Assembly: GCF_027359675.1 (NCBI RefSeq)
Contig: NZ_CP114786.1
Span: 5,616,501-5,680,500, forward strand
DNA: 64,000 nucleotides
DNA from: Roseibium sp. Sym1
Lineage (GTDB): Bacteria > Pseudomonadota > Alphaproteobacteria > Rhizobiales > Stappiaceae
Direction: 5' to 3'
Shown: positions 35,636 through 45,125 of the stretch, piece by piece
Layout of the letters: every line of letters starts with the position of its first letter
Numbering within the stretch: position 1 is the first letter of the stretch
The notes under the pieces: model-generated
The model's database searches: none
Seen by the model: only the letters and a program-made list of their open reading frames with translations
Told to the model about the DNA's origin: nothing
Position numbers and translations under genes: made by a program

Positions 35636-36763
35636 TCAGCTCCCGCTGCACGGGCCCCGTCCGCCGCGACCGCCTCCCGGAGGCATGCCACCTGGAGGCG
35701 GCCCGTGACGCGGCCCGCGTCCCGCCCCCGGTGGCGGAGGCCGGCCGCCGGGCAGGAACCGGGGCGGCCGTCCGCCCTGGGCCTGGATCAGTGTCACGCT
35801 TGCCTCGCTGTTGTTCGTCAGAGCGGCAAAGCCGATCGTTGGCTGTTCGTCCTGCGTGCCGGTGTCACCACGCCGGCCCGGCCCTTTCAGGCGCCTGAAA
35901 CTGCTGTCGGGGCTGCCCATCCAGCACCGCGGAATGAAAGGAAACGTGTCGGTCAGGACGTAATGGTAGGTGCCTTTGGGAAATTCCGGTGTCACGGCAA
36001 TACGGCCGTTGCACTGGTCAAGGTCTCCCGCGCCGGCCACATAAGCCCAGTCCTGGGTGAACTTGCCATTATAGCGTCCACCGGGCCCACCCGGACGGGT
36101 TCCCTGCTTGACCCTGTAGCTGCTTTTCAGTTTGCGCACCGGTGATTTCCGCTGCGGATCGGAGTAGCCATAGGGTCCGTAAACCGGAAAACCGTCGGCG
36201 GCAAACCCGATCAGCGCAGGGACGGACGCGCCACCCTCGGCGGCCAGCACACCGGTCGGAATGCCGTGGTAATGATAGGTGCCGTTAGGCTGGACATGGG
36301 CATTGTACTTGTCGAGGCCGAGCTTGCAGGCGCCGCCCAGCGCCTCGTAGTTCCAACCGGACCGCCGGTCGTTCTGCCAGTACTCCGCCGTCCCCGGGTC
36401 CATCACCACGCCGTTGATCGCAATACCGAAGACCGCTCCCTGCGCATCCGTCGCCCGGCCGTTCCTGCGTGGCAATAGCGGCACTTTCAGATTGTAGTTC
36501 TTTTTGGAAATGCTGTGCGGATTGTTGCGGTTGGGAAAACGCCCCGGAGGTTTGACAGGATAGCCATTCGCCCGGATCCGGCGGTTGTTACCGTCAACGG
36601 TGATGTCCGCTGAGGCTTCCGCCCCGGGCAGCAACAGGTTCCAGATGTCCACGCCGACATGTGAGTGCCCGAGCGGCTCCTCGCCGTTCAACGGGCCCTT
36701 GCTGTCATGGGCCGCCGCAGGCAGCGCGATCAGCGCACCGGCCAATGCAAGGCATAAACGCAT
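35636..36763 (-). CDS. Secreted YHYH-domain protein
   Basis: A 375-residue exported protein with a signal peptide (MRLCLALAGALIALPAAAHD). The YHYH family signature NGTYHYHGIP is near residue 163, with GTYHYVLTDTFPFIPRCW near 273. The last ~45 residues are a Gly/Pro/Arg-rich tail (PPPPGAGRGPRHGPPPGG). YHYH proteins are secreted, of unknown activity, and rich in possible metal ligands. Together with the EF-hand gene just downstream it suggests an extracellular metal-binding unit, which is inference only. Confidence 0.85.
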   Translation of the reverse strand: MRLCLALAGALIALPAAAHDSKGPLNGEEPLGHSHVGVDIWNLLLPGAEASADITVDGNNRRIRANGYPVKPPGRFPNRNNPHSISKKNYNLKVPLLPRRNGRATDAQGAVFGIAINGVVMDPGTAEYWQNDRRSGWNYEALGGACKLGLDKYNAHVQPNGTYHYHGIPTGVLAAEGGASVPALIGFAADGFPVYGPYGYSDPQRKSPVRKLKSSYRVKQGTRPGGPGGRYNGKFTQDWAYVAGAGDLDQCNGRIAVTPEFPKGTYHYVLTDTFPFIPRCWMGSPDSSFRRLKGPGRRGDTGTQDEQPTIGFAALTNNSEASVTLIQAQGGRPPRFLPGGRPPPPGAGRGPRHGPPPGGMPPGGGRGGRGPCSGS

Positions 36764-36878
36764 CCGTTTCCTCCAAATTCCTCTCGCCCACGGATCTATT
36801 ATGGAGGTTGTCGGTTCAGAATGCTGTCGCGCAATCTTCGGAATTTGTATCCGAATGTGTCAGAACCGACTTCCGGAA

Positions 36879-36912
36879 ACAAAAAGAAAAGCCGGCCCCG
36901 AAGGACCGGCTT
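36879..36912 (-). terminator. Rho-independent terminator of ndk
   Basis: On the minus strand AAGCCGGTCC pairs with GGGCCGGCTT around TTCG and runs into TTCTTTTTGTTT, starting ~25 bases after the ndk stop codon. Confidence 0.85.
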
Positions 36913-36937
36913 CCCGAAAGCAAATCCGGTGGACGGA

Positions 36938-37360
36938 TCAGCCGACGATTTCGGTTCCGGAGAACCAGAAAGCGATTTCCTGGGCAGCGGTTTCCGGCGC
37001 ATCGGAACCGTGCACGGAGTTTTCACCGATCGACAGCGCGAATTCCTTGCGGATGGTGCCCTCGGCTGCTTCGGCCGGGTTGGTGGCGCCCATGACTTCA
37101 CGGTTCTTGGCGATGGCGTCTTCACCTTCGAGAACCTGAACGACGGTCGGGCCGGAGGACATGAATTCGGTCAGTTCACCAAAGAACGGACGCTCCTTGT
37201 GAACAGCGTAGAAAGCTTCCGCTTCACGCAGGGACATCCAAACGCGACGGGAAGCAACCACGCGCAGGCCGGCTTCTTCCAGCTTTGCGGTGATGGCGCC
37301 GGTCAGATTGCGCTTGGTGGCATCCGGCTTGATCATGGAAAACGTGCGTTCAATCGCCAT
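36938..37360 (-). CDS. ndk: Nucleoside diphosphate kinase
   Basis: A 140-residue enzyme that balances NTP pools by phosphate transfer through a histidine. It opens [20 protein letters not shown], and the active-site histidine is in the [10 protein letters not shown] motif near residue 117. Length is exactly typical. The longer open frame upstream adds 110 residues without family similarity and is rejected. The gene has its own terminator and is divergent from the DUF4344 gene. In related genomes ndk sits next to the ABC-F gene; here ~3.4 kb of accessory genes lie between. Confidence 0.97.
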   Translation of the reverse strand: MAIERTFSMIKPDATKRNLTGAITAKLEEAGLRVVASRRVWMSLREAEAFYAVHKERPFFGELTEFMSSGPTVVQVLEGEDAIAKNREVMGATNPAEAAEGTIRKEFALSIGENSVHGSDAPETAAQEIAFWFSGTEIVG

Positions 37361-37595
37361 GGTTTCGTCTTTCTTGTTACAGGTTGGACCGGCGGATTGC
37401 CGGGCCCGGAAATTCGATTTTCGCGGCCTTAATAACGGTGCGCCGTCTGGCTCGCAAGGGGGCGCGCTCATGACAGTTTCATGTCGGCAAGGATCTTCCA
37501 TGCTGGCAAACCGCTTCCACTGTGAATAGTCTCCTGCGAAACAGTGCAGATCGTCCGTGCGCGCTCTGTAAAAAATGCCTTTCAGGAACGGGACA

Positions 37596-38477
37596 ATGCT
37601 CAAGGTTTTCGCGCAGCCATCGCTGATATTTGCCCTTTGCACATTTATATGGGCAGGAACGGTTTCACCGGCCCTGTCGGCGACCACCACGAGCGGTCAG
37701 GACCCAGCGCCTCCGGTTGCACTCGACCAGGTCATCACCGGCCTGCCCCAGGACGACCTGGAGGACCTGTTCGTCTTCGTGGCGGGCAATGTGCTGTTCA
37801 CGCTCTATCACGAGGGCGGCCACATGCTGATTTCGGAACTGGGCCTGCCGGTGCTCGCCCAGGAAGAGGATGCTGTCGACAATCTTGCAACGGTGACCAT
37901 GCTGGCGGCCGACAACGATGACATGGACCTCTACCTCGCCCAGGCAATGATCGGATGGTTCCTGATTGCCGAAGAGGCCTATGAAGACCTTGTCTTTTAC
38001 GACGAGCACGATCTCGACCAGCAGCGCGGTTATGCCATTCTGTGCCTTATGGTCGGCGCCGACCCGTCGGCTTTCCGCGGATTGGCCCGGGATCTGGAAC
38101 TCCCGGCGGACCGGATCGAATCCTGTGGCTACGACTATGAACAGGCAGCGGATTCCTGGGACATCGTCACCTCCCCACATTTGAGGGACGCGGACGACCC
38201 GGGTGGAAAAATCAGGGTCGTCCATGAACCGGCACCGGCGGGCCTGGACTCCATGGCCGTGTTCCTGAAAGAAAGCGAACTGATGGAACTGGTCGCGGAA
38301 GAACTGGACACCTTTTACGACCTGCCGGAAGAGGTGACGTTCCGCGCAACAACCTGCAACGAGGAAAATGCCTTCTGGGACCCGGACACACGGGAATTGA
38401 TCCTCTGTCACGAACTGCTCGGCGGCTTCGCCGAGATTTTTCTGAGCCTTCCCGACGGAGATCAGGACGACGAGTGA
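37596..38477 (+). CDS. Secreted DUF4344 putative metallopeptidase
   Basis: A 293-residue exported protein with a signal peptide (residues 1-29, cleavage near ALSAT). It carries the zinc-peptidase-like HEGGH at about residue 74, followed by [20 protein letters not shown], which is characteristic of DUF4344. Other segments are acidic. The start at 37596 has AGGAACGGG upstream; an in-frame ATG 21 bases earlier is less supported. The end overlaps the convergent AraC gene by 16 bases. Proteolysis is inferred from the HExxH-like motif, which here reads HEGGH. Confidence 0.75.
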   Translation: MLKVFAQPSLIFALCTFIWAGTVSPALSATTTSGQDPAPPVALDQVITGLPQDDLEDLFVFVAGNVLFTLYHEGGHMLISELGLPVLAQEEDAVDNLATVTMLAADNDDMDLYLAQAMIGWFLIAEEAYEDLVFYDEHDLDQQRGYAILCLMVGADPSAFRGLARDLELPADRIESCGYDYEQAADSWDIVTSPHLRDADDPGGKIRVVHEPAPAGLDSMAVFLKESELMELVAEELDTFYDLPEEVTFRATTCNEENAFWDPDTRELILCHELLGGFAEIFLSLPDGDQDDE

Positions 38478-39484
38478 GCGATCTTGCGGAACGTACCCGG
38501 CGCAGAGCCGTAACTTTTCTGGAATTCGCGATAGAAATTCGACCGTGTCAGAAAGCCGACCTGTTCCTGGATACGCGACACCGGAGCGTCCGTGGTCTTG
38601 AGCAGCCGGGCAGCCTCTTCCAGCCGCACCTGATTGACGAATTGGCTGACATTCATCCCGGTCACCGCGTTGACCGCGCGGGAAAGGTCCCTGTCCGGCA
38701 CCCCGGCCCGGCGCGCGAGCCGCGTTAGCGTCAGGCCCGGGTCCCTGAACAAGCCCTGATCGACCAGAAGGCGTCTGGCGGTCTCGACCAGCGTCCCGTC
38801 TTCGCCGGCCGCCTCGGCGGAAACGCTTCGGGAGCGTTTCGTCCGGCGTGACCGCAACGAGAGCAGCACGAGAATTATGGCAGCGGCGAGAAACAAAAGG
38901 CTGGCCACCGAGACGGCGCGGGCGGCGGCATCCTGACGCGCCTGGGCAAACAGCAACGCGATCCAGACGTCGACAAACAGCGTCGCAGCCATCGCGAAAA
39001 TGGCGACCAGAAGCAACCGGTGCAAAATGCCGCCCAGCGCGGTCGGCGCTTCTGAAAACCGGTCGGCGCCTTCCAGCCACAACCGGATCAGCGCCAGTGT
39101 GTAGACCATGTAGCTGGCGGCAATCAGGGCATCGACATAGCCGGCAATCCGAACCGGCAGGGCCATTGCCGCTGTCACAACCAGGGCAATCACGCCATGA
39201 AACAGGATCCGGCGCCGGAAATCCGCCACCGGACCCGTCAACGCACAGAAGGCCAGATAAACACTCGGCGCCACCCAGACGGGCAGCACCTGCTGGACCG
39301 CGAGAAATTCGATATGCCCATAGGCAAAGCGCATCCCGACCAGGCTGGCCTCAAGTGCCATCAGGCAGAACAGCCCGGCAAACATGCCGCGCGCCGGAAA
39401 CGGCAGCGACCGCCACGCGAACGCCGCCAATGCCAGTCCAAGAAAGAGGGCAGCGAGCAGGAAGGACACCGGAATGCTGATCAT
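38462..39484 (-). CDS. AraC-family regulator with multi-span membrane domain
   Basis: A 340-residue protein: seven or so hydrophobic spans in residues 1-210, then a linker and a C-terminal AraC-type double HTH (about 235-335) with SQFVNQVRLEEAARLLKTTD and VGFLTRSNFYREFQKSYG. This is a one-component regulator sensing at or in the membrane. It is divergent from the secreted alpha/beta hydrolase gene across 138 bases, which is the natural target. Its 3' end overlaps the DUF4344 gene end by 16 bases. Confidence 0.88.
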   Translation of the reverse strand: MISIPVSFLLAALFLGLALAAFAWRSLPFPARGMFAGLFCLMALEASLVGMRFAYGHIEFLAVQQVLPVWVAPSVYLAFCALTGPVADFRRRILFHGVIALVVTAAMALPVRIAGYVDALIAASYMVYTLALIRLWLEGADRFSEAPTALGGILHRLLLVAIFAMAATLFVDVWIALLFAQARQDAAARAVSVASLLFLAAAIILVLLSLRSRRTKRSRSVSAEAAGEDGTLVETARRLLVDQGLFRDPGLTLTRLARRAGVPDRDLSRAVNAVTGMNVSQFVNQVRLEEAARLLKTTDAPVSRIQEQVGFLTRSNFYREFQKSYGSAPGTFRKIAHSSS

Positions 39485-39622
39485 CGCGGGCTCATTCGGT
39501 CAAAGGACTTGATGCATCTGTCCTTTATCACGTTTGAGGACAGGACAGCGCCTCTCCGGCAATTGTCAACAGGTCAGGCAGCGCGCATCTGAATGGCTCC
39601 CCGCAACCGCATTGGAGATCCC

Positions 39623-40693
39623 ATGATCGCGCAGACACCCTCACGCGCCCTGACCACAAGACTGTGCCGGACGGCGGCCTTTCTCGCCGTTACCGCCCTC
39701 CTTGTACTCCCAGCAGGGGCCGGCGACGCCCTGCCCTTCGGCCCCGGCGCCGCCAAGATAACGATCGAGGATGCACGCGCAGACCGGCCGCTTGAAGGCG
39801 ACATCTGGTATCCGACCGCGACGCCTGACCAATATGCCATAGCGGACAAGAGCAAGGTCTGGCAGATGGCGCCGGCCGATCCGGACGGAGCGCCCGCAGA
39901 AGGTGTCTTTCCGCTCGTTGTCGTCTCGCACGGGATGTACGGCAACACGCTCAATCAGGCCTGGCTTGGCTCGGCGCTTGCCCGGCGCGGCTTTGTCGTC
40001 GCCATGGTGAATCACCCGGGCACCAGCACGTTTCTTCGCGATCCCGATCAGACCCGCCAGCTCTGGGACCGGCCGATAGATCTTTCCCGCCTGATCAGTT
40101 TTTTGACCGAGGAGAGCGTCTACAAAGACAGGATCGATCGCGAAAGGATCTATGCGGCCGGGCATTCCCTCGGCGGCTTCACCGTGATGCTTCTAGCCGG
40201 CGCCGAATTCGAACCTGACCGGTATGAGCGTGTGTGCTCGGGCGAGAATCTACCTGTTGCCTGCCAAGTGCTAACCGGGTGGTCCATCGCGAAAACGGAT
40301 GGCGACCGGATCGAGATGGCGACTTCCCGCAAGGACCCACGGCTAACCAAGGTCATCAGCCTGGATCTCGGCGGAACGCCGGTCCTGTCTCGCGAGAGCC
40401 TCGGCGCCATCGACATTCCCGTGCTGGTACTCGGCTCGGGACGTGCCGACATGCTCGACCAGGAAGCCGAGTCGCGGGCGCTGGCCGCCGCCCTGCCGGA
40501 CGACAAGGTCCGTCATGTGGAACTCGCCGATACCGGCCATTTCGACTTCATGGGCGTGTGCAAGCCGGAGGGCTTTGCCATTCTGGAAGAGCATGAACCC
40601 GGAGACGAGATCGTCTGTATCAAGGGCCATGCGGAACGGATCGAGCAGCACCGGCTTATCCTTTCCGAGGTTCTCGCCTTCCTGCACCCCTGA
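39623..40693 (+). CDS. Secreted alpha/beta hydrolase (PAF-acetylhydrolase/dienelactone-hydrolase-like)
   Basis: A 356-residue exported hydrolase with signal peptide (about residues 1-34). The nucleophile elbow GHSLGG is near residue 181, the oxyanion region is VVVSHGMYGN, and the catalytic His is in ADTGHFDFMG near residue 310. Cysteines in RVCSGENLPVACQVL may form a disulfide in the periplasm. GGAGATCCC precedes the ATG at 39623. Divergent membrane AraC gene suggests substrate-induced expression. Exact ester substrate unknown. Confidence 0.85.
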   Translation: MIAQTPSRALTTRLCRTAAFLAVTALLVLPAGAGDALPFGPGAAKITIEDARADRPLEGDIWYPTATPDQYAIADKSKVWQMAPADPDGAPAEGVFPLVVVSHGMYGNTLNQAWLGSALARRGFVVAMVNHPGTSTFLRDPDQTRQLWDRPIDLSRLISFLTEESVYKDRIDRERIYAAGHSLGGFTVMLLAGAEFEPDRYERVCSGENLPVACQVLTGWSIAKTDGDRIEMATSRKDPRLTKVISLDLGGTPVLSRESLGAIDIPVLVLGSGRADMLDQEAESRALAAALPDDKVRHVELADTGHFDFMGVCKPEGFAILEEHEPGDEIVCIKGHAERIEQHRLILSEVLAFLHP

Positions 40694-40807
40694 TGTTTGC
40701 AGCGGCGGCTTGCAGGCGTGCAGCGATGCCACAGCCCGCCGCTCGAACGCATGTTCCTTCCGGTTTCCGCTTGCATCCTTGAGGCGGCTTCGCCAAACAT
40801 CCGGCCC

Positions 40808-42694
40808 ATGTTGCAGATTTCGGACCTTACATACCGGATCGGGGATCGTCTCCTGATCGACAAAGCCAGCGTAACCCTGCCCGGCAAGGCCAAGACCGGG
40901 CTCGTGGGCCGCAATGGCGCGGGCAAATCGACGCTGTTCAAGATCATCACCGGTGACCTGTCGACGGAGACCGGCGGCGTGCAGATCCCCAAACGCGCCC
41001 GTATCGGCCAGGTTGCCCAGGAAGCGCCCGGCACGGAAGACACGCTGATGGAAGTTGTGCTGGCGGCCGACACCGAGCGCAGCCGGCTGCTTGAAGAAGC
41101 AGAGACGGAAACCGACCCGGAGCGGATTGCCGAGATCCACACCCGCCTCGCGGATATCGGTGCCCACACGGCGGAGGCACGCGCGGGATCGATCCTGTCC
41201 GGCCTCGGTTTCGACGCGGCGGCCCAGCAGCGGCCCTGCTCGTCCTTTTCCGGCGGCTGGCGCATGCGCGTCGCCCTGGCGGCTGTCCTGTTCTCCGAGC
41301 CGGACCTGCTGCTGCTCGACGAGCCGACCAACTACCTGGATCTGGAAGGCACGCTCTGGCTGGAAAACTACGTCGCCCGCTATCCGCACCAGGTGCTGCT
41401 GATCTCCCATGATCGGGACCTGCTGAACAAGGCGGTCGACAGCATCGTCCATCTGGAGCGCGGCAAGCTGACCTATTATTCGGGCGGTTATGACAGTTTC
41501 GACCGGCAGCGGCGCGAGGCGATGATCCTTGCCGAGAAGGCCAAGGAAAAACAGGACGCCCAGCGCAAGCACATGCAGGCCTTTGTCGACCGCTTTCGCT
41601 ACAAGGCCAGCAAGGCGCGGCAGGCACAGTCGCGGCTGAAGATGCTGGAAAAGATGCAGCCGATCGCGGCCCTCACCGACGAGAGCAGCAAGCCGATCCA
41701 TTTTCCCGATCCCGAGACCCAGCTGGCACCGCCGATCCTGAAGCTTGAGGATGTCTCGACCGGCTATGGCGAGACGAAGATCCTGTCGAGGCTGACGCTC
41801 AACATCGACACGGACGACCGGATCGCCCTGCTCGGAGCCAACGGCAACGGCAAGTCGACCTTCGCCAAGCTGATCTCCGGTCGCCTCGACGCGATGGACG
41901 GGGAGATCACAAAGGCCTCGAAGCTGAAGATCGCCTTTTTCGCCCAGCACCAGCTGGACGAACTGAAGCCCGCCGAAAGCGCGGTCGCCCATGTCCGCGC
42001 CCTCATGCTCGACGCGCCGGAAGCCAGGGTGCGTGCACGTGTGGCCCGGATGGGCCTGCCGACGGACCGCATGGACACACCCGCGAAAGATCTCTCGGGC
42101 GGTGAAAAGGCACGCCTTCTCCTGGGACTTGCCACCTTCGACGGTCCGCATCTCCTGATCCTCGACGAACCGACCAACCACCTCGACATCGACAGCCGGG
42201 AAGCCCTGGTGATGGCGCTGAACGAGTTCCAGGGCGCTGTCGTGCTGATCAGCCACGACCGCCATCTGGTCGAGGCCTGCGCGGACCGGCTGTGGCTGGT
42301 CGCGGATGGCCGGGTCGCGGCCTATGATGGCGACATGGAAGATTACCGGCGCCTGATCCTGCAAGGCCCCGAAGCGGCGCAAAAGGCGCGGGACAAGGCT
42401 GCCGCGGATGAGGCGGAGAAAGCGTCGGCGCAGGAAAAGCGCCGCGATGCCGCCCAGAAACGCAGTCAGCTCAAGCCGCTGAAACAGAAGATTGACGCGG
42501 CCGAGAAGGAAATGGCCCGCCTCCAGGAGAAGATCGGCAGGCTCGACGAGGCGCTCGCCGATCCGGAATTTTTTGCAAAGGAGCCTGACCGGGCGACCAA
42601 GTTCGCCAAGGAACGGGCCTTCTGCGAAAAGAAGCTGGTCAAGACCGAAGAGGACTGGCTCGAGCTTTCCGCCGAATATGAAGAGGCGTCCTGA
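40808..42694 (+). CDS. ABC-F family ATPase (Uup/YheS-like)
   Basis: A 628-residue protein with two ABC domains and no membrane part. First domain: Walker A GRNGAGKS, signature FSGGWRMR, Walker B LLLLDEPTN. A linker helix pair (about 240-290, YKASKARQAQSRLKMLEKM) is the ABC-F hallmark that reaches into the ribosome. Second domain: GANGNGKS, LSGGEKAR, LLILDEPTN. The C-terminal ~95 residues form a charged coiled coil. It acts on ribosomes or replication forks. The start at 40808 begins at the first beta strand; no strong site is seen. It overlaps the HAD gene by one base. Confidence 0.92.
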   Translation: MLQISDLTYRIGDRLLIDKASVTLPGKAKTGLVGRNGAGKSTLFKIITGDLSTETGGVQIPKRARIGQVAQEAPGTEDTLMEVVLAADTERSRLLEEAETETDPERIAEIHTRLADIGAHTAEARAGSILSGLGFDAAAQQRPCSSFSGGWRMRVALAAVLFSEPDLLLLDEPTNYLDLEGTLWLENYVARYPHQVLLISHDRDLLNKAVDSIVHLERGKLTYYSGGYDSFDRQRREAMILAEKAKEKQDAQRKHMQAFVDRFRYKASKARQAQSRLKMLEKMQPIAALTDESSKPIHFPDPETQLAPPILKLEDVSTGYGETKILSRLTLNIDTDDRIALLGANGNGKSTFAKLISGRLDAMDGEITKASKLKIAFFAQHQLDELKPAESAVAHVRALMLDAPEARVRARVARMGLPTDRMDTPAKDLSGGEKARLLLGLATFDGPHLLILDEPTNHLDIDSREALVMALNEFQGAVVLISHDRHLVEACADRLWLVADGRVAAYDGDMEDYRRLILQGPEAAQKARDKAAADEAEKASAQEKRRDAAQKRSQLKPLKQKIDAAEKEMARLQEKIGRLDEALADPEFFAKEPDRATKFAKERAFCEKKLVKTEEDWLELSAEYEEAS

Positions 42695-43392
42695 TGGCCA
42701 AGATCACCACGCTGGGTTTCGATGCCGACGACACGCTCTGGCACAATGAGCGCGTCTTCCGTCTGACCGAGGAACGCTTCGCGGAACTGCTGGCGGACTA
42801 CACGGAGAAAAACCATCTCTCCGAACGGCTCCTGGCGGCAGAGCGGCGCAACGTGCTGCACTACGGCTATGGCGTGAAGGGCTTCACCCTGTCCATGATC
42901 GAGACCGCCATCGAAGTGACCGACCGCAAGGTGTCCGCGGATGTCATCGCCGAGATCCTCGAGGCCGGACGCGAGATGATGCGTCACCCGGTCGAGCCCC
43001 TGCCCCATGTCGAGGACACGCTGAAAGCGGTCAAGGCCGACTACCATCTTGTGCTGATCACCAAGGGCGACCTGTTCGACCAGGAGCGAAAGGTTACCGC
43101 ATCCGGCCTTGACGTCCATTTCGACGCCATCGAGATCGTCTCCGAAAAGTCGGAAGACACCTATCGCACCCTGTTTTCCCGGCATGGCACCGGTCCGGAC
43201 GAAGCGTTGATGATCGGCAACTCCCTGAAGTCGGACATCGTACCGGCCCTCAATGCCGGCGCCTTTGGCGCGCATGTGCCCTATGACGTGACCTGGGCAC
43301 TGGAAGAGGCCGACGCGCCGCAGGGGCACGATCGGTTCTTCCGGCTGGACCATATCGGCAAGGTGCCCCACCTGCTGGCGCGATTGCGCTGA
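42694..43392 (+). CDS. HAD-family hydrolase
   Basis: A 232-residue haloacid-dehalogenase-fold phosphatase. Motif I FDADDTLWHNE at residues 9-19 gives the nucleophile and acid Asp pair, motif II is LITKGD near 123, and motif IV is MIGNSLKSDIVPA near 172. A helical cap sits at about 20-90. It starts on the last base of the ABC-F stop codon (TGATG overlap), so both are coupled. Physiological substrate unknown; family members are often small-molecule phosphatases. Confidence 0.9.
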   Translation: MAKITTLGFDADDTLWHNERVFRLTEERFAELLADYTEKNHLSERLLAAERRNVLHYGYGVKGFTLSMIETAIEVTDRKVSADVIAEILEAGREMMRHPVEPLPHVEDTLKAVKADYHLVLITKGDLFDQERKVTASGLDVHFDAIEIVSEKSEDTYRTLFSRHGTGPDEALMIGNSLKSDIVPALNAGAFGAHVPYDVTWALEEADAPQGHDRFFRLDHIGKVPHLLARLR

Positions 43393-43561
43393 CGTTCTGT
43401 CTGTTTCCCGGTTTTTCCGGAACTATCTAAAATCCTACGTGTTGTGGTCACAGAACGTTCCGACTTTCGCGCCACGCTTTACCCGCTTGCGCGGGTAGTC
43501 GCGCCACGGCGATGGCTGTCTGAATGATAATGCCCTGACACGACATGCAAAAGGAAATGGA

Positions 43562-44680
43562 ATGTCCCTCGCAAAATCCGTCACATTGCTGGTTGGTGCC
43601 GCGGCACTGGTTCTCGTACCGGCCCTCGCGCCCGACCTGCCCGGATCCCTCCTGCCCTCTGACAAGGCATTCGCCAAGAACGGCAACAGCAATGGGAATG
43701 GCAACGGAAACGGAAACGGAAACGGCGGAGGCAACGGGAACGGCGGAGGAAATGGAAACGGCAACGGGAACGGGAACGGGAACGGGAACAAGTCCGCGGG
43801 AAACGGCAACCGTGGCAACGGCAAGACTGTGTCCGGCAATGGTCTTGGCGGTTTTCTGAACTCGGTCTTCGGCACTCCCAAGAACAAGACCCGGCAGAAG
43901 AGTGCGTCTCGCGGCGGAGGTGTGAAATCGCAAAGCCATCGCCTGCCGAAAGCCGAACGCGCGACGCTCGCCAGCGTGGCCGTGACGCCCCAGTCGCATC
44001 CCGGCGGCAAGCCGAAGAACTTCAATGCCAAGCTGGCACGGCTCAATTCGCTGAACCGGAATTATCACGCCCTGATCAATTCCAACGCACCGCATCTGGC
44101 GGCGATCCAGGACTACATCAACAACACTCTGTCGTACGAGCAGTTCTCCGACTCCCTGAAGGAGCTGGAGGAACAGCTGACCACCACCCGCGACAACTTT
44201 GATGAGCTGCTGGCATCCATCGAGCCCTATGACGACTTCTCCTATGAAGACCTGACGAGCGAAGAGCTCGAAGAGCGCCTTGCCGCCTTCGACGAAGTCG
44301 ATACGACAGACTTCACGGACGAGGAGCTTGAAGCCTTCGCTGCCGAGCGCGAGGCGCTGAGCAACGCGCTGGAAAGTGACGAGTTCACCACGTTCAAGGA
44401 CGCGGAAACGACCTTCGAGACCGAGAAGGACAGTTTGGAGACGCTTGCCGGCGATGTCTCGGACGACGCCCTGACAGAGGCTCTGCTTGCCATGGCGAAC
44501 GAGAACCGGGTCCGGGAATATGGCGATGAGTATGTCGACGAAGAGCTGCTTGACTGGGCGAAAGACGTGCTCGGCGTCGGGGACAGTTACGGCAAGATCG
44601 ACGAAATCCGCGAAGCGACCGTGATCGAGGAAACGGAGACGTCGGATGACGATCTGCCCCTGACGAGCACGGACAACTAA
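43562..44680 (+). CDS. Secreted Asn-Gly repeat protein with acidic helical tail
   Basis: A 372-residue exported protein. Signal peptide at about residues 1-38 (LLVGAAALVLVPALAP). Residues about 40-95 are nearly pure Asn-Gly dipeptide repeats with a few Gly and Lys. A basic linker follows to ~155, then an acidic alpha-helical region rich in Glu/Asp (repeats such as LTSEELEERLAAFDEVD and FTDEELEAFAAERE). AGGAAATGGA precedes the ATG. The repeat codons alternate (AAC/AAT, GGC/GGA/GGG), so it is not a simple fresh dinucleotide slip. No family recognised; a surface or matrix role is a guess. Confidence 0.75.
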   Translation: MSLAKSVTLLVGAAALVLVPALAPDLPGSLLPSDKAFAKNGNSNGNGNGNGNGNGGGNGNGGGNGNGNGNGNGNGNKSAGNGNRGNGKTVSGNGLGGFLNSVFGTPKNKTRQKSASRGGGVKSQSHRLPKAERATLASVAVTPQSHPGGKPKNFNAKLARLNSLNRNYHALINSNAPHLAAIQDYINNTLSYEQFSDSLKELEEQLTTTRDNFDELLASIEPYDDFSYEDLTSEELEERLAAFDEVDTTDFTDEELEAFAAEREALSNALESDEFTTFKDAETTFETEKDSLETLAGDVSDDALTEALLAMANENRVREYGDEYVDEELLDWAKDVLGVGDSYGKIDEIREATVIEETETSDDDLPLTSTDN

Positions 44681-44705
44681 ACGCCTCCGGCAGGCGCGCG
44701 GCCGG

Positions 44706-45098
44706 TCAGTCGTTTTTCTCGACCGGCCCGCCCTTGTCGATCCAGTCGTTGAAGCCGTCCTTCAGATGGGCGGCTTCGAACCCCATGTCCTTCAGCATTG
44801 CCACGGTCAGGGCCGACCGCCAACCTGCGGCACAATGGAAAACGAAGCGTTTGTCCTGTGCAAAGACGTCCTTGAAATAGGGACTTTCCGGGTCCACCCA
44901 GAATTCGATCATGCCGCGCGGGCAATGCACGCTGCCCGGAATGAAACCAAGTTTTTGCCGTTCACGGATATCGCGCAGATCTATGAAGACAACGCCCGGA
45001 TCTGCCACAAGACCGATGGCATCGGCCGTCTCGACTTCCTCGATCCGCTCCCGAGCCCTGGCAACCATGTCCGCAGAGGATATTTTCAGTTTGGCCAT
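44706..45098 (-). CDS. Rhodanese-like sulfurtransferase
   Basis: A 130-residue single-domain rhodanese. The active-site loop CAAGWRSAL with the persulfide-forming Cys is at about residues 89-97, and the substrate-side motif VVFIDLRDIRERQKLGFIPGSVHCPRGM is typical in pattern. It has no signal peptide, so it is cytoplasmic. It follows holC on the same strand after 27 bases, suggesting a shared transcript. Role in sulfur transfer or cyanide detoxification is known for the family only. Confidence 0.9.
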   Translation of the reverse strand: MAKLKISSADMVARARERIEEVETADAIGLVADPGVVFIDLRDIRERQKLGFIPGSVHCPRGMIEFWVDPESPYFKDVFAQDKRFVFHCAAGWRSALTVAMLKDMGFEAAHLKDGFNDWIDKGGPVEKND

Positions 45099-45125
45099 CT
45101 TACCCTTGCCTTGATGCTGGATTTC

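Noticed and set aside
36994..37690. A 250-codon form of Ndk
   Set aside because: The extra 110 residues do not resemble Ndk; the standard start gives the exact family length.
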